Assembly (NCBI GenBank): GCA_964009845.1
Contig: CAXGIQ010000058.1
Span: 1-8,354, forward strand
Length of the DNA: 8,354 bases
Reading direction: 5' to 3'
From: UBA7312 sp002715345
GTDB lineage: Bacteria > Bacteroidota > Bacteroidia > Flavobacteriales > UBA7312
This document shows, piece by piece, positions 1-5,448 of this stretch (its first letter is position 1; each line of letters starts with the position of its first letter). The notes beneath the pieces were generated by a model. The model was not told the DNA's origin. It searched no databases and saw only the letters and a program-made list of their open reading frames with translations. The position numbers were made by a program, and so were the translations under genes.

Positions 1-97
1 GTGCGGTTTTGCTTTTGTCATAGAATTATCCTTTTTAAATGGAAAAGAAATGTTGAATGACTATACTGAAAATACTATCAGTTTAGTAAAGTATTAA
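1..97 (+). CDS. apt: Adenine phosphoribosyltransferase, C-terminal end (5' partial)
   Basis: Only the last 31 codons are present, read in the frame starting at base 2 and ending with TAA at 95-97. The peptide begins GFAFVIELSFLNGKE and ends ISLVKY. This fits the C-terminal strand and tail of Apt, where a hydrophobic [FV]-[IV]-[IE]-L-x-F-L-x-G pattern is followed by a short end such as SLIxY. Apt converts adenine and PRPP to AMP in cytosolic purine salvage. The catalytic and PRPP-binding parts lie outside the window, so the call rests on tail similarity recalled from the family. The stop is 4 bases before the next start, so the two genes are probably co-transcribed. Confidence 0.75.
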   Translation, partial: CGFAFVIELSFLNGKEMLNDYTENTISLVKY

Positions 98-101
98 GTA
101 G

Positions 102-1241
102 ATGAATTTTAGTTATAACGAAAATCAAAACATGATTGCGGATATGATTCGTACTTTTGGAGAACAACACGTTACACCATTTGTAAAGGAATGGGACGAT
201 AACCAGATTTTTCCTGTAGATGTATTTAAAAAGTTAGGAGAGTTTGGGTTGATGGGTGTTTTGGTTCCCCAGCAGTATGGTGGTTCAGGTTTTTCTTATA
301 CGGAATATGTGACAGCTATTGAAGAACTTTCTAAAATAGATCCTTCTATAGGTTTGTCTATGGCGGCACACAATTCTTTATGTACAGGACATATTTTACA
401 ATTTGGGTCGGAAGGGCAAAAGCAAAAATACTTACCAAAACTAGCAAAAGCTGAATTTATTGGAGCTTGGGGTTTGACAGAACACAATACGGGCTCTGAT
501 TCAGGCGGAATGAGTACAACAGCGTTAAGAGATGGAGATGAGTGGGTAATAAACGGAGCAAAAAATTTCATTACACACGCAATTAGTGGAGATGTAGCTG
601 TAGTTATTGTAAGAACGGGAGAAAAAGGTGATTCTCGCGGTATGAGCGCTTTTGTTATTGAAAAAGGAACGCCCGGTTTTAGTTCTGGAAAAAAAGAAGA
701 TAAGTTAGGTATGCGCGCTTCAGAAACAGCAGAATTAGTTTTTGATAATTGTCGCGTTCCTGCGGCTAATATGCTTGGCGAAGAAGGGGAAGGCTTTATT
801 CAAGCTATGAAAGTGTTGGATGGTGGTAGGATTTCTATTGCGGCTTTAAGTTTGGGAATAGCTAAAGGAGCTTATGAGGCATCTTTAAAGTATTCGAAAG
901 AGCGAGTTCAGTTTGGAAAATCAATTGCACACCATCAGGCAATTGCTTTTAAATTAGCAGATATGGCAACAACAATTGATGCCTCTGAGTTGTTGACTTA
1001 TCAAGCCGCAGCTAAAAAGAATGCAGGTGAGCATATGACTTTATACGGTGCAATGGCAAAATATTATTCGTCAGAAGTGGCTGTAAGAGTATCTACTGAT
1101 GCAGTACAAATTCATGGAGGATATGGTTATACCAAAGATTTTCCTGTTGAGCGTTTTTACAGAGATTCTAAGCTGTGTACAATTGGAGAAGGGACCTCTG
1201 AAATCCAAAAGATAGTTATTGCAAAACAAATTTTAAAATAA
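102..1241 (+). CDS. Acyl-CoA dehydrogenase (short-chain/butyryl-CoA dehydrogenase-like)
   Basis: This 379-residue protein has the usual length and full architecture of an FAD-dependent acyl-CoA dehydrogenase: helical N-terminal domain, central beta domain, helical C-terminal domain. The first family signature is at about residues 121-133 (GAWGLTEHNTGSD). The second runs over residues 336-369, with QIHGGYGY, PVERFYRD and IGEGTSEIQ. Glu363 in the last motif is at the position of the catalytic base in short- and medium-chain enzymes, so the protein looks active. It should oxidise a short or medium acyl-CoA to the trans-2-enoyl-CoA in the cytosol and pass electrons to ETF. Chain length or branched substrate cannot be fixed from sequence alone. 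The start is 4 bases after apt and has no Shine-Dalgarno sequence. No terminator is visible downstream before the rpsU promoter. Confidence 0.93.
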   Translation: MNFSYNENQNMIADMIRTFGEQHVTPFVKEWDDNQIFPVDVFKKLGEFGLMGVLVPQQYGGSGFSYTEYVTAIEELSKIDPSIGLSMAAHNSLCTGHILQFGSEGQKQKYLPKLAKAEFIGAWGLTEHNTGSDSGGMSTTALRDGDEWVINGAKNFITHAISGDVAVVIVRTGEKGDSRGMSAFVIEKGTPGFSSGKKEDKLGMRASETAELVFDNCRVPAANMLGEEGEGFIQAMKVLDGGRISIAALSLGIAKGAYEASLKYSKERVQFGKSIAHHQAIAFKLADMATTIDASELLTYQAAAKKNAGEHMTLYGAMAKYYSSEVAVRVSTDAVQIHGGYGYTKDFPVERFYRDSKLCTIGEGTSEIQKIVIAKQILK

Positions 1242-1244
1242 GAG

Positions 1245-1274
1245 TTGTTGGAGTAGTAGATATTTGTATATTTG
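1245..1274 (+). promoter_or_regulatory. Bacteroidota-type promoter for rpsU
   Basis: TTG at 1245-1247 (the -33 region) is followed by 19 bases and then TATATTTG at 1267-1274, a full match to the TAnnTTTG -7 element used by the primary sigma factor of Bacteroidota. Transcription should start near 1279-1282, which gives rpsU a leader of less than 20 bases. The promoter sits 3 bases after the acyl-CoA dehydrogenase stop, so rpsU can be expressed independently of that gene. Confidence 0.75.
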
Positions 1275-1285
1275 CAGCCCAATTT

Positions 1286-1291
1286 AAAGGA
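1286..1291 (+). promoter_or_regulatory. Shine-Dalgarno sequence of rpsU
   Basis: AAAGGA is complementary to the 16S rRNA 3' end and lies 6 bases before the rpsU ATG, a standard distance. The leaders of all the other complete genes in this window lack such a motif, so it is unusual here. In Flavobacterium, bS21 is known to help hide the anti-Shine-Dalgarno sequence, and rpsU itself has been reported to keep a strong site, allowing bS21-poor ribosomes to favour its own mRNA. Confidence 0.8.
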
Positions 1292-1297
1292 CAAAGA

Positions 1298-1489
1298 ATG
1301 ATTATTATTCCAGTAAAAGACGGAGAATCTATTGATAGAGCGTTGAAGCGTTTCAAGAAGAAATTCATGAAAACGGGAACAATGATGGAGTTGAGAAATC
1401 GTAGAGAATTCACAAAAAAATCTGTAGAGCTTCGTGCGCAGCGTATCAAAGCTGCTTATAAAGAGCAATTAAGAAGAGAGGAAGACTAG
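1298..1489 (+). CDS. rpsU: 30S ribosomal protein bS21
   Basis: This 63-residue, strongly basic protein reads MIIIPVKDGESIDRALKRF at its start and continues with KK and RR clusters, the standard bS21 pattern of a short N-terminal strand followed by two lysine- and arginine-rich helices. Length is normal for the family. bS21 binds the 30S platform beside the 16S rRNA 3' end. In Bacteroidota it helps sequester the anti-Shine-Dalgarno sequence, which explains why most mRNAs here lack that signal. The ATG is fixed by the AAAGGA motif 6 bases upstream and by the promoter just before it. A structured spacer with a long T-run follows, so rpsU may be a single-gene transcript. Confidence 0.96.
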   Translation: MIIIPVKDGESIDRALKRFKKKFMKTGTMMELRNRREFTKKSVELRAQRIKAAYKEQLRREED

Positions 1490-1511
1490 TTCTTTTTACT
1501 CATCTTTCAAT

Positions 1512-1583
1512 AGGAGACTTTATTGACGGTGTAACAATTTATTGTTAAATTCGTTCAGAATAAGGTCTCTTTTTTTTTTTTTT
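1512..1583 (+). terminator. Long hairpin plus 14-T run between rpsU and xerC
   Basis: The outer stem pairs 1512-1522 with 1561-1571 (11 positions with one mismatch and one G-U pair, including GAGAC/GTCTC). Inside it is a perfect 6-bp hairpin, TAACAA/TTGTTA at 1532-1537 and 1542-1547, with a 4-base loop. A run of 14 T residues (1570-1583) follows directly. This has the form of an intrinsic terminator for rpsU. It ends only 4 bases before the xerC start codon, so xerC is expressed by read-through or from a start site I cannot see. Confidence 0.7.
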
Positions 1584-1587
1584 ATAT

Positions 1588-2466
1588 ATGCTTCTAGATG
1601 AATTTCTGAAATATCTCCAGCTCGAAAAACGCTACTCTCCTCATACGGTCAAAGCGTATCAAATTGACTTAATACAATTTCAAGACTACGTAGAAGAAAC
1701 CTATGAAAGTGTTTTGCAAAAAGCAAAACATCCAATGGTGCGCTCATGGTTGGCGCAAATGTTAGATTACGGGATTTCTCCTCGTTCTGTAAATCGAAAA
1801 ATTGCGGCTATAAAATCTTTTTACAAATTCCTTTTGAAAGAGGAGAAGGTCAAAGAAGATCCAACTATTAAGGTGGTGCCGCCAAAAATGAGTAAAAAAC
1901 TTCCTGCTTTTGTCGAAGAAGGGCAGATGAGGCAATTGTTAGATGAGCTTGATTTTGCAGATGGTTATGCCGGAGTGCGTGATAAGTTAATGATAGAGCT
2001 GTTTTATTCCACCGGAATACGACAAGCCGAATTGATACATTTGAAAATTAAAGACATTGACCTATCTAGTAATGTAATAAAAGTGCTTGGAAAACGAAAC
2101 AAACAGCGCTTAATTCCGTTAACTATTGAGTTACGTCAAAAGATTGAAGCGTATTTAAAGTTAAGATTCGAATTGCCTATAAAAGATTCTTCATACCTAT
2201 TGCTAACCAATAAAGGTAAAAAGCTGTACCCAACTCTGGTGTATAGGCAGGTTAATCATTATTTAAGTCAAGTTACAAGTTTGGATAAAAAAAGTCCGCA
2301 TGTCTTAAGGCATACCTTTGCTACTCATATGCTAAATAATGGTGCTGATTTAAATGCTATTAAAGAGTTGTTGGGGCATGCTAATTTATCAGCTACGCAA
2401 GTGTATACTCACAATACAATTGACAAATTGAAAAAAGTGTATAACCAAGCTCATCCTAGAGCATAA
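1588..2466 (+). CDS. xerC: Tyrosine recombinase XerC/XerD family
   Basis: The protein has 292 residues, close to the roughly 300 of XerC and XerD. The N-terminal SAM-like core-binding domain covers about residues 1-85, with the typical LEKRYSPHTVKAY segment. The catalytic domain carries the complete active site: Arg145 (STGIR), Lys169 (beta hairpin, LGKRNKQR), His238 and Arg241 (HVLRH), His264 (LGHANL) and nucleophile Tyr273 (VYTH). Such enzymes act in the cytosol and resolve chromosome dimers at dif near the replication terminus. The core gene context favours the housekeeping role over a mobile-element integrase; XerC versus XerD cannot be decided without the partner gene. The ATG follows a 14-T run and ATAT with no Shine-Dalgarno sequence. 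The next gene starts 12 bases after the stop. Confidence 0.9.
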   Translation: MLLDEFLKYLQLEKRYSPHTVKAYQIDLIQFQDYVEETYESVLQKAKHPMVRSWLAQMLDYGISPRSVNRKIAAIKSFYKFLLKEEKVKEDPTIKVVPPKMSKKLPAFVEEGQMRQLLDELDFADGYAGVRDKLMIELFYSTGIRQAELIHLKIKDIDLSSNVIKVLGKRNKQRLIPLTIELRQKIEAYLKLRFELPIKDSSYLLLTNKGKKLYPTLVYRQVNHYLSQVTSLDKKSPHVLRHTFATHMLNNGADLNAIKELLGHANLSATQVYTHNTIDKLKKVYNQAHPRA

Positions 2467-2478
2467 AAACAAGAAATT

Positions 2479-2778
2479 ATGGAATTAAGAGTTCATTCAA
2501 TTCATTTCGATGCAGATCGTAAATTAATAGAGTTTATTTCTAAGAAGGTAGATAAGTTAACTACCTTTGATGATAAGTTGATGAGTGGAGAGGTTTTTCT
2601 TCGCTTAGATAAGGCGGATGATCATTCCAATAAGGTAGCGGAGATTAAAATCAATGTCCCTGGTACAGAGTTGTTTGCAAAGAAGAAATGCGCTTCGTTT
2701 GAGGAAGCTACAGACTTAGCGGTTCATGCTTTGCGTAGACAAATCAAAAAACACAAAGAAAAAATTCGTGATAAATAA
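2479..2778 (+). CDS. hpf: Ribosome hibernation promoting factor, short form (HPF/RaiA family)
   Basis: This 99-residue protein matches the short HPF/YfiA family: a beta-alpha-beta-beta-beta-alpha layout with FDADRKLIEFISKKVDKL as helix 1 (about residues 10-27) and a basic C-terminal helix rich in Lys and Arg (about residues 74-98). It has no long C-terminal dimerisation domain, so it is the short type. It should bind the 30S decoding channel and hold ribosomes inactive in slow growth. It sits 12 bases after xerC and is probably co-transcribed with it. The start ATG follows AAACAAGAAATT, which is A-rich and without a Shine-Dalgarno sequence. Whether it acts more like HPF or RaiA cannot be told from the sequence. 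Confidence 0.88.
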   Translation: MELRVHSIHFDADRKLIEFISKKVDKLTTFDDKLMSGEVFLRLDKADDHSNKVAEIKINVPGTELFAKKKCASFEEATDLAVHALRRQIKKHKEKIRDK

Positions 2779-2802
2779 CTGTTTTTTAATCTAGTAAAAC
2801 AG
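2779..2802 (+). terminator. Weak hairpin directly after hpf
   Basis: CTGTTTT at 2779-2785 pairs perfectly with AAAACAG at 2796-2802 around a 10-base loop, starting on the first base after the stop codon. No T-run follows, so it is a poor intrinsic terminator. It may protect the 3' end of the xerC-hpf mRNA, or be chance in AT-rich DNA. Confidence 0.35.
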
Positions 2803-2827
2803 AAATTCAAAAAATACTTATTTAGTT

Positions 2828-2858
2828 TTTGTGTAAAACGAAAACTTTAATACATTTG
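2828..2858 (+). promoter_or_regulatory. Bacteroidota-type promoter for the tRNA-tuf transcript
   Basis: TTTG at 2828-2831, a 19-base spacer, and TACATTTG at 2851-2858 form a full consensus Bacteroidota promoter. Transcription should begin near 2863-2866, about 37 bases before the first tRNA. It is the only good promoter seen between hpf and rpoB, so it is the likely source of the tRNA cluster and tuf, and perhaps of read-through into secE and beyond. Confidence 0.8.
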
Positions 2859-2887
2859 CAGTCCCTTTTTCAAGAGGGGCTGTTTTT
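2859..2887 (+). promoter_or_regulatory. Hairpin plus T-run at the start of the tRNA-tuf transcript
   Basis: CAGTCCCTTT (2859-2868) can pair with AGAGGGGCTG (2873-2882) over 10 base pairs, two of them G-U, with a 4-base loop, and TTTTT follows at 2883-2887. If transcription starts near 2865, only the inner CCC/GGG part is in the RNA. It could be an early pause or attenuation site, or a 5' stabiliser that RNase P cleavage later removes. Confidence 0.4.
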
Positions 2888-2901
2888 AATTTATTGAAAT
2901 T

Positions 2902-2975
2902 GCCGCTATAGCTCAGCTGGCTAGAGCAGCTGATTTGTAATCAGCAGGTCGTGGGTTCGAGTCCCTCTAGCGGCT
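2902..2975 (+). tRNA. trnT: tRNA-Thr (anticodon TGT)
   Basis: This is a 74-base cloverleaf. The acceptor stem GCCGCTA pairs with TAGCGGC over 7 bp, with discriminator T2975. The anticodon stem GCTGA/TCAGC encloses the loop TTTGTAA, giving anticodon TGT, which reads ACA and related Thr codons. The T loop is GTTCGAGTC-like. CCA is not encoded (CAG follows). It is first in the four-tRNA cluster upstream of tuf. Confidence 0.96.
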
Positions 2976-3012
2976 CAGTTCTTTTACTATAAAGAGCTAC
3001 ATTAAATGTGTT
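2976..3012 (+). promoter_or_regulatory. Structured spacer between tRNA-Thr and tRNA-Tyr
   Basis: The 37-base spacer can fold into two adjacent hairpins: AGTTCTTT (2977-2984) with AAAGAGCT (2991-2998), 8 bp with one G-U, and ACAT (2999-3002) with ATGT (3006-3009). It is part of the tRNA precursor. These may guide RNase processing of the polycistronic transcript; that role is inferred. Confidence 0.35.
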
Positions 3013-3094
3013 GGGGAGATACTCAAGCGGTCAACGAGGGCAGACTGTAAATCTGCTGGCTACGCCTTCGTAGGTTCGAATCCTGCTCTCCCCA
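3013..3094 (+). tRNA. trnY: tRNA-Tyr (anticodon GTA)
   Basis: This is an 82-base class II tRNA. The acceptor stem GGGGAGA pairs with TCTCCCC and the discriminator is A3094. The anticodon stem GCAGA/TCTGC encloses CTGTAAA, giving GTA. The long variable arm, TGGCTACGCCTTCGTA-like, is the feature expected of bacterial tRNA-Tyr. CCA is not encoded. It is second in the cluster. Confidence 0.96.
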
Positions 3095-3109
3095 CTATGT
3101 TTTTTAGAA

Positions 3110-3186
<77 letters not shown>

Positions 3187-3193
3187 ACTAAAA

Positions 3194-3265
3194 GCCGATG
3201 TAGCTCAGGGGTAGAGCGTTTCCTTGGTAAGGAAGAGGCCACGGGTTCAAATCCCGTCATTGGCT
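3194..3265 (+). tRNA. trnT: tRNA-Thr (anticodon GGT)
   Basis: This is a 72-base tRNA. The acceptor stem GCCGATG pairs with CATTGGC (one G-U) and the discriminator is T3265. The anticodon stem TTTCC/GGAAG, with one G-U, encloses TTGGTAA, giving GGT, which reads ACC and ACU. With the TGT isoacceptor at the start of the cluster it covers most Thr codons. CCA is not encoded. It lies 10 bases after tRNA-Gly and 76 bases before tuf. Confidence 0.96.
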
Positions 3266-3276
3266 CTAATACGCAG

Positions 3277-3304
3277 TAAAGAACAACAGCTCTTTAAGAA
3301 AGAG
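3277..3304 (+). promoter_or_regulatory. boxA-like element with alternative hairpins in the tuf leader
   Basis: GCTCTTTAA at 3289-3297 equals the core of the E. coli rrn boxA antitermination element (TGCTCTTTAACA). The same CTCTTT segment can pair with AAAGAG just after it (3290-3295 with 3299-3304), or its TCTTTA part (3291-3296) with TAAAGA before it (3277-3282). The two hairpins exclude each other. Short AT-rich pairings arise by chance, so this is a candidate only. Confidence 0.3.
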
Positions 3305-3341
3305 ATAGAAATTAGGATTTATTTAACTAAAATAGCTAGCT

Positions 3342-4529
3342 ATGGCAAAAGAGAATTTTAATCGAACCAAACCACACTTAAACATTGGTACGATTGGTCA
3401 CGTTGACCACGGAAAAACTACCTTGACTGCCGCTATTACTAAGGTTTTGGCGGACGCTGGATTAGCGCAAGCGCAAGCGTTTGACTCGATCGATAACGCT
3501 CCAGAAGAGAAAGAAAGAGGTATTACAATTAACACTGCTCACGTTGAGTACGAAACAGCAAACCGTCACTACGCACACGTTGACTGTCCAGGTCACGCGG
3601 ATTACGTAAAGAACATGGTTACTGGTGCTGCTCAAATGGATGGTGCAATATTAGTTTGTGCTGCAACTGATGGCCCTATGCCTCAGACACGTGAACACAT
3701 CCTTCTTGCTCGTCAGGTAGGTGTACCAGCACTTGTTGTTTTCATGAACAAGGTTGATATGGTAGATGATGAAGAACTACTGGAACTAGTTGAAATGGAG
3801 GTAAGAGAATTACTTTCTTTCTACGACTATGATGGAGACAATGCTGCTGTAGTAGCAGGTTCTGCGCTTGGTGCATTGAACGGAGAGCAAAAATGGGTTG
3901 ACACTGTAATGAACTTGATGTCTTCTGTTGATGAGCACATCCCAGAGCCAGTTCGTGATAATGAAAAAGACTTCTTGATGCCAATCGAGGATGTTTTCAC
4001 TATTACTGGTCGTGGTACTGTAGCAACAGGTCGTATCGAAACAGGTGTTGCTAACACTGGTGACAGTGTTGATATCATCGGTATGGGAGCTGAGAAATTA
4101 GGTTCTACTGTTACTGGTGTTGAGATGTTCCGTAAGATTTTGGACAGAGGTGAAGCTGGAGATAATGTAGGTATCTTACTTCGTGGTATAGAGAAATCTG
4201 ATATCAAGAGAGGTATGGTAATCTGTAAGCCAGGTTCTGTAACTCCTCACACAAAGTTCAAAGCTGAGGTTTATATCTTGAAGAAAGAAGAGGGTGGACG
4301 TCACACTCCATTCCATAACAAATACCGTCCACAGTTCTACTTAAGAACTACAGACGTAACTGGTGAAATCCAACTTCCTGATGGAACAGAGATGGTAATG
4401 CCAGGTGACAACTTAACAATTACTGTAGAGTTGATCAACAAAGTAGCGATGAGCGTTGGTTTACGTTTTGCTATCCGTGAAGGTGGTAGAACAGTAGGTG
4501 CTGGTCAGATTACTGAGATCGTAGAGTAA
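3342..4529 (+). CDS. tuf: Elongation factor Tu
   Basis: The protein is 395 residues, the normal length of bacterial EF-Tu. All GTPase motifs are intact: G1 GHVDHGKT (residues 19-26), switch I RGITIN with Thr62, G3 DCPGH (81-85, with the catalytic His85), G4 NKVD (136-139) and G5 SAL (174-176). Beta-barrel domains 2 and 3 follow, and the C-terminus ends with the usual GGRTVGAGQI region. EF-Tu carries aminoacyl-tRNA to the ribosomal A site in the cytosol. The gene comes after four tRNA genes on the same transcript, as in the E. coli tufB operon. The start has no Shine-Dalgarno sequence; a 10-base palindrome, TAGCTAGCTA, runs into the A of the ATG. A strong hairpin follows the stop. Confidence 0.98.
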   Translation: MAKENFNRTKPHLNIGTIGHVDHGKTTLTAAITKVLADAGLAQAQAFDSIDNAPEEKERGITINTAHVEYETANRHYAHVDCPGHADYVKNMVTGAAQMDGAILVCAATDGPMPQTREHILLARQVGVPALVVFMNKVDMVDDEELLELVEMEVRELLSFYDYDGDNAAVVAGSALGALNGEQKWVDTVMNLMSSVDEHIPEPVRDNEKDFLMPIEDVFTITGRGTVATGRIETGVANTGDSVDIIGMGAEKLGSTVTGVEMFRKILDRGEAGDNVGILLRGIEKSDIKRGMVICKPGSVTPHTKFKAEVYILKKEEGGRHTPFHNKYRPQFYLRTTDVTGEIQLPDGTEMVMPGDNLTITVELINKVAMSVGLRFAIREGGRTVGAGQITEIVE

Positions 4530-4542
4530 TTATAGTTTTTAC

Positions 4543-4593
4543 AAACAGTGTGAACAGGAGAGGTCTATATAGGCCTTTCCTATCACTGTTTTT
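4543..4593 (+). terminator. Large hairpin and T-run between tuf and tRNA-Trp
   Basis: The outer stem AAACAGTG (4543-4550) pairs with CACTGTTT (4584-4591) over 8 bp. After a small internal loop, AGGAGAGGTCT (4556-4566) pairs with AGGCCTTTCCT (4571-4581) with two G-U pairs around a 4-base loop. TTTTT ends at 4593. This has intrinsic terminator form. The T-run touches the first base of tRNA-Trp, and no promoter lies between, so the structure must allow some read-through or act in RNA processing. Confidence 0.7.
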
Positions 4594-4666
4594 ACGGGTG
4601 TAGCTCAATTGGTAGAGTAGTGGTCTCCAAAACCATTGGCTGGGAGTTCGAGTCTCTCCACCCGTG
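4594..4666 (+). tRNA. trnW: tRNA-Trp (anticodon CCA)
   Basis: This is a 73-base tRNA. The acceptor stem ACGGGTG pairs with CACCCGT and the discriminator is G4666, an identity element for TrpRS. The anticodon stem GTGGT/ACCAT (one G-U) encloses CTCCAAA, giving CCA, which reads UGG. CCA is not encoded at the 3' end. It lies directly after the tuf hairpin and 16 bases before secE. A tRNA-Trp just ahead of secE is seen in several other bacterial phyla. Confidence 0.96.
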
Positions 4667-4682
4667 CAAAAACAGAAAAGAA

Positions 4683-4874
4683 ATGGCAAAATTTGTTACA
4701 TATATCAAGGATTCGGCAGATGATCTTTTAAATAAAGTGTCTTGGCCAACTTGGAAAGAGTTACAAAACAGCTCGGTGGTTGTTGCAATAGCATCTTTAA
4801 TTATTGCACTGATTGTTTATTTAATGGATTTAAGCTTCCGTAACATCATGGAAGTGTTTTACGGATTGTTTTAA
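4683..4874 (+). CDS. secE: Preprotein translocase subunit SecE
   Basis: This 63-residue protein has the minimal SecE form: an amphipathic helix with the conserved KVSWPTWKEL motif (residues 18-27) followed by a single membrane span at about residues 31-50. SecE clamps the SecY channel in the inner membrane. A longer frame opens upstream at 4620, but that start lies inside tRNA-Trp. The ATG at 4683 gives the family-like N-terminus MAKFVTYIKDS, so I chose it. The leader from the tRNA 3' end is only 16 bases and has no Shine-Dalgarno sequence. nusG follows after 12 bases, the near-universal secE-nusG pair. Confidence 0.95.
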   Translation: MAKFVTYIKDSADDLLNKVSWPTWKELQNSSVVVAIASLIIALIVYLMDLSFRNIMEVFYGLF

Positions 4875-4886
4875 GACTAACAGATC

Positions 4887-5429
4887 ATGGCAGATAAAAA
4901 GTGGTATGTAGTAAGAGCCATTGGCGGACAAGAGAAAAAAGTCTGCACATATATTGAGAATGAAATTTCTCGATTGAATTTGGAAGATTATATCTCGCAG
5001 GTATTAGTGCCTACAGAGAAAGTTTATCAAATTCGTAATGGTAAGAAGGTAAGTAAAGATCGTAACTTCTTTCCAGGTTATGTATTAATTGAAGCTGATT
5101 TGGTTGGAGAAATCCCTCACACAATAAAGACAATTCCTGGTGTGATTGGTTTCTTGGGCGCTACCAAAGGAGGAGAACCTGTACCAATGCGTCAATCAGA
5201 AGTTAATCGTATTTTAGGTAAGGTTGATGAATTAGCTGTAAGTGATGAAGAAATGGTAATTCCATTTGTTGTTGGAGAGTCTGTGAAAGTAGTAGATGGT
5301 CCATTCAACAATTTCAGCGGAATTATTGAAGAGATTGACGAACAAAAGAAAAAACTGCGTGTAACAGTGAAGATTTTCGGTAGAAAAACTCCTGTAGAAC
5401 TAAGCTTTATGCAAGTAGAAAAAGATTAA
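4887..5429 (+). CDS. nusG: Transcription termination/antitermination protein NusG
   Basis: The protein has 180 residues, as usual for NusG. The N-terminal NGN domain begins KKWYVVRAIGGQEKKV and includes FFPGYVLIEA (residues 61-70), the surface that contacts the RNA polymerase clamp. A KOW domain follows at about residues 129-156 (VGESVKVVDGPFNNFSGIIEEI). NusG travels with RNA polymerase, affects pausing, and links to Rho or to ribosomal protein S10. The N-terminus MADKKWYVV fits the family, so the start is secure. It lies 12 bases after secE and 86 bases before rplK; that second gap holds a folded leader. Confidence 0.97.
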   Translation: MADKKWYVVRAIGGQEKKVCTYIENEISRLNLEDYISQVLVPTEKVYQIRNGKKVSKDRNFFPGYVLIEADLVGEIPHTIKTIPGVIGFLGATKGGEPVPMRQSEVNRILGKVDELAVSDEEMVIPFVVGESVKVVDGPFNNFSGIIEEIDEQKKKLRVTVKIFGRKTPVELSFMQVEKD

Positions 5430-5448
5430 TTATTATTAATATAATGAC

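Noticed and set aside
1..21. Possible divergent gene start on the minus strand (ATG at 21-19, with AAAAAGGA upstream)
   Set aside because: The same bases are explained by the in-frame apt C-terminus on the plus strand, whose peptide fits the family and ends properly at 97.
1157..1468. Minus-strand open frames opposite acyl-CoA dehydrogenase and rpsU
   Set aside because: They are antisense to two clear genes, rich in Ser, Phe and Ile as expected of shadow frames, with no recognisable domain.
1588..2466. xerC as the integrase of a mobile element, with att sites at nearby tRNA genes
   Set aside because: The gene sits between rpsU and hpf in core DNA, no cargo genes are present, and I see no direct repeat of a tRNA 3' end in the window.
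3466..3480. Short GCGCAA repeat in tuf (2.5 copies)
   Set aside because: It encodes AQAQA in a variable surface part of EF-Tu, stays in frame, and is too short to suggest a functional repeat.
3742..4207. Minus-strand open frames within tuf
   Set aside because: They are shadows of a strongly biased, highly expressed gene; the products are low in complexity and resemble no family I know.
4620..4682. Upstream in-frame start for secE at 4620
   Set aside because: It begins inside tRNA-Trp and adds 21 residues unlike SecE; ATG 4683 gives the family-like N-terminus.
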